A DNA stretch of 9,934 bases from Chitinophagaceae bacterium (GTDB lineage Bacteria; Bacteroidota; Bacteroidia; Chitinophagales; Chitinophagaceae). The position numbers and the translations under genes are program-made. Below, one piece after another: positions 6,730 to 9,934 of this stretch. The stretch covers positions 1-9,934 of the forward strand of contig JAACZX010000052.1 of the NCBI GenBank assembly GCA_009996555.1, given 5' to 3'. How positions within the stretch are numbered: position 1 is the first letter of the stretch; every line of letters begins with the position of its first letter. The notes under the pieces were generated by a model that was not told the DNA's origin, did no database searches, and saw nothing but the letters and a program-made list of their open reading frames with translations.

Positions 6730-9051
6730 TTAATTCTTTTTCTCTGCTCTTTGCATTGAATTGCCACCTGTGCTTGCACCACGTGCCGGGCCACCGCCCT
6801 GGCGGAACAGGTTAAACTTCGATGGCATTTCTTTTACAGGCCACAAGTTATTGCTTTCATCAATATCGGCTGTTTCACGCATGGGGTCAATACGGATGGC
6901 TGCTACTTCTTTATCCTTGATGAACACTTTGCTGAACTTTTGTTCATTAAGTTTCCAAACACTCACCGGTACACGATCAACTTCTTTGCTGCCGTCTTTG
7001 AATGTCCATTCAACAATTACCGGCATTACCATACCGCCTTTATTGGTAAAGCTCAGCTCATAGAAATTCTTATTCACCCATTTGCTTTTATTTTCATTGT
7101 CAATGGGAATAGCTGCTTCACGTTGCTGCAGTATAAATTTATTATCAGCATCGGGGTTAAAGTAATAATAATCACGCAGGCTTGTATCTGCATCAGTTGC
7201 ATACACAATGCTCTTGTCTTCTTTGTTACGGATCTTATGCACTGCATCAAATTGTTTTTGCTGGAATGCTGCTGCATTCGATGCATCATTCATTTTAAAC
7301 CAACGCACACTGTCGAGTGAAATATCAACAGGCTCCGTACCATAATACCAACCTCTCCAGAACCAGTCAAGATCAACAGCACTTGCATCTTCCATGGTGC
7401 GGAACAGATCAGCTGGCGTTGGATGTTTAAACGCCCAGCGGCGTGCATATTCACGGAACGCATAATCAAACAACTCACGACCCATTACTGTTTCACGTAA
7501 AATGTTTAAACCTGTTGCTGCTTTTGCATAAGCATTTGCACCAACCTGTGTAACGTTATCACCCATGGTCATAATTGGTTCCAGTTGATCTTTCGGCAAC
7601 TTCATATAATCAGTGATCAAATGTGCAGGACCACGACGTGAAGGATAGTTGTTATCAAATTCACCTTCCGTTAAAAATTGTGTGAATGTATTCAACCCTT
7701 CATCCATCCACCAGTATTGTCTTTCATCGCTGTTAACGATCATGGGGAAGAAGTTATGACCCACCTCATGAATGATTACGCCGATCATTCCATATTTGGT
7801 TGCTTCGCTATAAGTGCCGTCTTTTTCTGTACGGCCATAGTTGAATGAGATCATGGGATATTCCATACCCTGTGATGCTTCAACAGAAATAGCAACGGGG
7901 TAAGGATAAGGAATGGTGTGTTTGCTGTAGATCTTTAGCGTGTGTGCAGTAACCTTGGTTGAATACTTACGGTACAGTGCATACGCTTCTTTGGGATAAT
8001 AGCTCATGCTCATGATCTTCTTGCCTTCCACATACGTTGGCATAGCATCCCAGATAAACTTGCGGCTGGCACCCCATGCAAAGTCACGAACGTTTTCAGC
8101 AGAATAGATCCATGTTTTTTTATCGGTAGACCTGTCTTTTTCATTTGCTTTCGCTTCATCCAGTGTAACCACCTCCACTACATCTTTTGCAGTTTGTGCC
8201 TGCTTCCAGCGTTGCTGTTGTGCAGGTGTAAGCAATTGATTATAGTTCTGGCATTCGCCTGTTGCTGCTACAACAAAATCGCCGGGCACTGTCATTTTCA
8301 CTTTAAAGTTGCCAAACGTTAATGCAAACTCAGCACCACCGCTGAACTGTGTGTTCTGCCATCCCTGAAAATCACTATACACAGCCATACGTGGATAGAA
8401 CTGGCTCATGGTGAACACCGCATTTCCATCTTCAGGAAACAGTTCGTAACCACCACGGCTGCCCCACACACCACGATCAGGGATTTTATAATTCCAGTCG
8501 ATCTTTAAAATAAATTTTTGCCCGGGTTTCAATGCAGTTGGCAAATCAACACGCATCATGGTTTGGTTGATGGTGTACTTCAATGCATTACCTGCAGCAT
8601 CAGTAAGCCTGGTGATCTTAACACCAAGATCATTTTCTTTTGCCACACGCCATTTTTCAATGTTCACCAGTTGGGCATTGCTCATGGTTGCATCCATACG
8701 GTTGCGGCCGTTACGCAGGTAATCATGATCGGGATGGTGAATATTACCATCGATCTGTAGCCACAGGTACGTCAACTGATCAGGAGAGTTGTTGAAATAC
8801 GTAATGGTTTCGGTACCGGTTAAACGCAGATTGGCTTCATCCAGTTCAACACTGATGTCGTAGTCGGCTCTTTGTTGCCAATACTTGGGACCGGGAGCAC
8901 CACTTGCAGTTCGGTATTCATTGGGGCTTTGCAGGAGATAACCCAACTGTTCAAAGCGGTTGCCGTGATTACTGCCGGGGTTACTCTGGGGGGGTTGTGC
9001 GAAGCTTACAACGGCAAGCAATAAACAACCAATTAAAAAACGAGTATGCAT
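6730..9051 (-). CDS. Exported M1-family zinc metallopeptidase
   Basis: Large periplasmic or secreted peptidase of the M1 (gluzincin) family, 773 residues, expected to hydrolyse peptides from the N-terminus. The signal peptide spans residues 1-18, with cleavage likely at SFA/QPP. A low-complexity linker (about 19-35) precedes the N-terminal beta domain (about 60-260). The catalytic domain holds GMEY at 395-398 (equivalent to the GAMEN exopeptidase loop), zinc site HEVGH at 428-432 (nt 7756-7770), the third ligand Glu451 in WWMDEGLN (exactly HExxH-x18-E), and Tyr508 in AYAK as the probable transition-state Tyr. After WFWRGWYYGTEPVDIS comes a C-terminal beta-rich region, ending in a Gly-rich, basic tail. 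All catalytic residues are present. The gene follows the HupE-like gene after 20 bases, consistent with one operon. Many Bacteroidota M1 enzymes share this form; the physiological substrate is unknown. Confidence 0.93.
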   Translation of the reverse strand: MHTRFLIGCLLLAVVSFAQPPQSNPGSNHGNRFEQLGYLLQSPNEYRTASGAPGPKYWQQRADYDISVELDEANLRLTGTETITYFNNSPDQLTYLWLQIDGNIHHPDHDYLRNGRNRMDATMSNAQLVNIEKWRVAKENDLGVKITRLTDAAGNALKYTINQTMMRVDLPTALKPGQKFILKIDWNYKIPDRGVWGSRGGYELFPEDGNAVFTMSQFYPRMAVYSDFQGWQNTQFSGGAEFALTFGNFKVKMTVPGDFVVAATGECQNYNQLLTPAQQQRWKQAQTAKDVVEVVTLDEAKANEKDRSTDKKTWIYSAENVRDFAWGASRKFIWDAMPTYVEGKKIMSMSYYPKEAYALYRKYSTKVTAHTLKIYSKHTIPYPYPVAISVEASQGMEYPMISFNYGRTEKDGTYSEATKYGMIGVIIHEVGHNFFPMIVNSDERQYWWMDEGLNTFTQFLTEGEFDNNYPSRRGPAHLITDYMKLPKDQLEPIMTMGDNVTQVGANAYAKAATGLNILRETVMGRELFDYAFREYARRWAFKHPTPADLFRTMEDASAVDLDWFWRGWYYGTEPVDISLDSVRWFKMNDASNAAAFQQKQFDAVHKIRNKEDKSIVYATDADTSLRDYYYFNPDADNKFILQQREAAIPIDNENKSKWVNKNFYELSFTNKGGMVMPVIVEWTFKDGSKEVDRVPVSVWKLNEQKFSKVFIKDKEVAAIRIDPMRETADIDESNNLWPVKEMPSKFNLFRQGGGPARGASTGGNSMQRAEKKN

Positions 9052-9071
9052 AGTTCAGATTTTTTCTGCTT

Positions 9072-9650
9072 TTATAACGGTAGGCGTTCAAGCGCCATAA
9101 TCAATGAAATACCAAAAATTCCTCCACTCACAAATACTGTCCAGTCATGTTGTTTCACACTCAGGAGGCGCACAAAGATGAAGGAAATCAATAAAACAGC
9201 AAGCACAATCAAAATTTGTCCAAGTTCTAATCCAATATTAAAGGCCAGTAATTGGGTAAGGATGTTTTCTGCTTTGCCCATCATACTTTTGAGGTAATTG
9301 CTGAAGCCCATGCCATGAATAAGCCCGAAAACCAGGGCGGAAGCATAACGAAGCTTTACCTGTTTTGGTTGCTGGCTGTTACGTACAAGGTTTTCGATGG
9401 CCGTAAGCATAATGGTAACGGGTATCAAAAACTCGATCCATGTGCTGGAGATCAGTATTTTATCAAAAACGCTGAGAGCTAAGGTTACACTATGCCCAAT
9501 GGTAAATGCCGTAATGAGCACAAGCACTTTTTTCCAGTCTTTGAGAAAATAGGGGAGACAGAGCGCCATTACAAACAGGATATGATCGTAGCCTTTCCAG
9601 TCGGTAATATGATAAAAACCTTCCCTTAAATAAAACCCAAAATCTCCCAT
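9072..9650 (-). CDS. HupE/UreJ-type membrane protein (putative metal permease)
   Basis: Integral inner-membrane protein of 192 residues with about six to seven hydrophobic segments (around 22-36, 42-62, 71-89, 102-120, 133-160 and 170-187). It matches the HupE/UreJ-2 type: an N-terminal His/Asp cluster (His14, Asp17, Asp22, His23 in YHITDWKGYDH), GHS at 52-54, and HGMGFSN at 112-118. In HupE and UreJ proteins such residues serve nickel or related metal transport; the metal here is unknown. A TTG at 9662 could add four residues, but ATG 9650 gives MGDFGFYLREG, the N-terminus usual in Bacteroidota relatives, so I prefer it. No hydrogenase or urease genes are nearby. It is followed by the M1 zinc peptidase and is divergent from a DUF6702 gene 62 bases away, which suggests a link with metal or envelope homeostasis. 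Confidence 0.85.
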   Translation of the reverse strand: MGDFGFYLREGFYHITDWKGYDHILFVMALCLPYFLKDWKKVLVLITAFTIGHSVTLALSVFDKILISSTWIEFLIPVTIMLTAIENLVRNSQQPKQVKLRYASALVFGLIHGMGFSNYLKSMMGKAENILTQLLAFNIGLELGQILIVLAVLLISFIFVRLLSVKQHDWTVFVSGGIFGISLIMALERLPL

Positions 9651-9665
9651 TTTCCAGCGCAAGTG

Positions 9666-9695
9666 GTTGAACTCGGAAAATAAAGCAGAAGTTTG
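9666..9695 (+). promoter_or_regulatory. Possible Bacteroidota-type promoter for the DUF6702 gene
   Basis: GTTG (9666-9669) and GAAGTTTG (9688-9695), with an 18-base spacer, partly match the Bacteroidota promoter pattern TTTG at -33 and TAnnTTTG at -7. One base is off in each element. It would leave a leader of only about 10-15 bases before ATG 9713. The divergent start of the HupE-like gene at 9650 means both promoters must fit into about 60 bases. Support is weak and based on consensus only. Confidence 0.25.
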
Positions 9696-9712
9696 TAACC
9701 TTGAAATTTAAT

Positions 9713-9934
9713 ATGAAGATGGTGGCAGTATTATATAAGCGGCTCGTTGGACGAAAGCCGGTAGTGGATAGTGGTGAGTCGTTAGTAGGAGCCGAAGCTT
9801 TAGCGGTTAGTCGTCTGTCGTCTACGGTCTGTCGTCTATTCTTACTATCAACTATCGGCTTATGGCTAATGGCTTTTTCGCTTCATCCTTACTATATGAG
9901 CGTAACGGAAATGGAGTATAAGCCTGCTGAAAAA
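9713..9934 (+). CDS. DUF6702-family exported protein (3' partial)
   Basis: First 74 codons of a gene that runs off the right edge. The segment HPYYMSVTEMEYKPAEK (58-74) matches the start of the mature domain of DUF6702 proteins, small exported Bacteroidota proteins of unknown function often found near HupE-like and M1 peptidase genes. Hydrophobic core LFLLSTIGLWLMAF (42-55) is the signal peptide h-region. The n-region (1-41) is unusually long and is mostly encoded by a degenerate heptad DNA repeat (9764-9875), which keeps the frame open. ATG 9713 is preferred because ATG 9869 would leave no signal peptide. Cleavage near AFS/LHP would place His58 at or next to the mature N-terminus. Family call fairly sure; function unknown. 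Confidence 0.75.
   Translation, partial: MKMVAVLYKRLVGRKPVVDSGESLVGAEALAVSRLSSTVCRLFLLSTIGLWLMAFSLHPYYMSVTEMEYKPAEK
9764..9875. repeat. Degenerate 7-base tandem repeat inside the DUF6702 coding region
   Basis: The stretch reads as sixteen consecutive heptads. In the first eleven (9764-9840), nine begin with GT, for example GTGGATA, GTCGTTA, GTCTGTC and GTCTACG. GTCTGTCGTCTA occurs exactly twice, 14 bases apart (9813-9824 and 9827-9838). The last heptads change to TCAACTA, ATGGCTA and ATGGCTT. Seven is not a multiple of three, yet the reading frame has no stop. Heptameric tandem repeats are known as dispersed intergenic elements in some bacteria, such as filamentous cyanobacteria; here the repeat is within a gene. 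Confidence 0.65.

Noticed and set aside
6597..6794. 65-codon minus-strand frame over the palindromic gap
   Set aside because: It consists largely of the translated CACAGAG-type repeat and overlaps the end of the peptidase gene; this kind of frame is a common false gene call.
9025..9051. Lipobox (LIGC) at the N-terminus of the M1 peptidase
   Set aside because: The Cys is only residue 9, too early for a normal lipoprotein signal; the SFA/Q site at 18/19 fits better.
9651..9662. TTG at 9662 as start of the HupE-like protein
   Set aside because: It adds only four residues before an ATG that matches the usual family N-terminus.
9764..9875. CRISPR array
   Set aside because: The units are 7 bases long, contiguous and degenerate, with no repeat-spacer structure.

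Overview
The window looks like chromosomal DNA from a member of the Bacteroidota, most likely the family Chitinophagaceae. This is inferred from the gene families (a DUF6702 protein beside a HupE/UreJ-type membrane protein and an M1 metallopeptidase), signal peptides ending in HAQ or FAQ, weak or absent Shine-Dalgarno sequences, and moderate GC. No rRNA, tRNA, CRISPR array or transposase is visible. All stretches between genes are shorter than 300 bases.

Layout. (1) Positions 2-4199, plus strand: a compact three-gene operon for a type I secretion or efflux style envelope machine. It encodes an ABC exporter (5' end outside the window), an HlyD-type periplasmic adaptor and a TolC-type outer membrane channel, with gaps of 15 and 22 bases. 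The ATPase is unusual: its signature motif and H-loop are degenerate. (2) Positions 4200-5312: a minus-strand nucleotidyltransferase-fold gene with short GC-rich repeat units on both sides. (3) Positions 5313-6584, minus strand: a DUF2251 gene, clearly more AT-rich than its surroundings, and an exported serine esterase. (4) Positions 6585-6729: a strong palindrome that may terminate transcription. (5) Positions 6730-9650, minus strand: a HupE/UreJ-type membrane protein followed 20 bases later by a large exported M1 zinc metallopeptidase, probably one operon. (6) Positions 9713-9934, plus strand, divergent: the first 74 codons of a DUF6702 protein. Its signal-peptide region is built largely from a degenerate 7-base tandem repeat.

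How the genes fit together. The first block forms one trans-envelope complex of unknown substrate. The last block (HupE-like, M1 peptidase, DUF6702) may be a functional unit in metal handling. HupE-type proteins carry metal-binding histidines, the peptidase needs zinc, and DUF6702 would expose a His-Pro-aromatic motif at or near its mature N-terminus. The genes between the two blocks have no evident link to either. I found no clear new defence or mobile system. The points most worth a second look are the degenerate ABC ATPase, the heptad repeat inside a coding region, the HupE/DUF6702 pairing, and the repeat-flanked nucleotidyltransferase next to the AT-rich DUF2251 gene.
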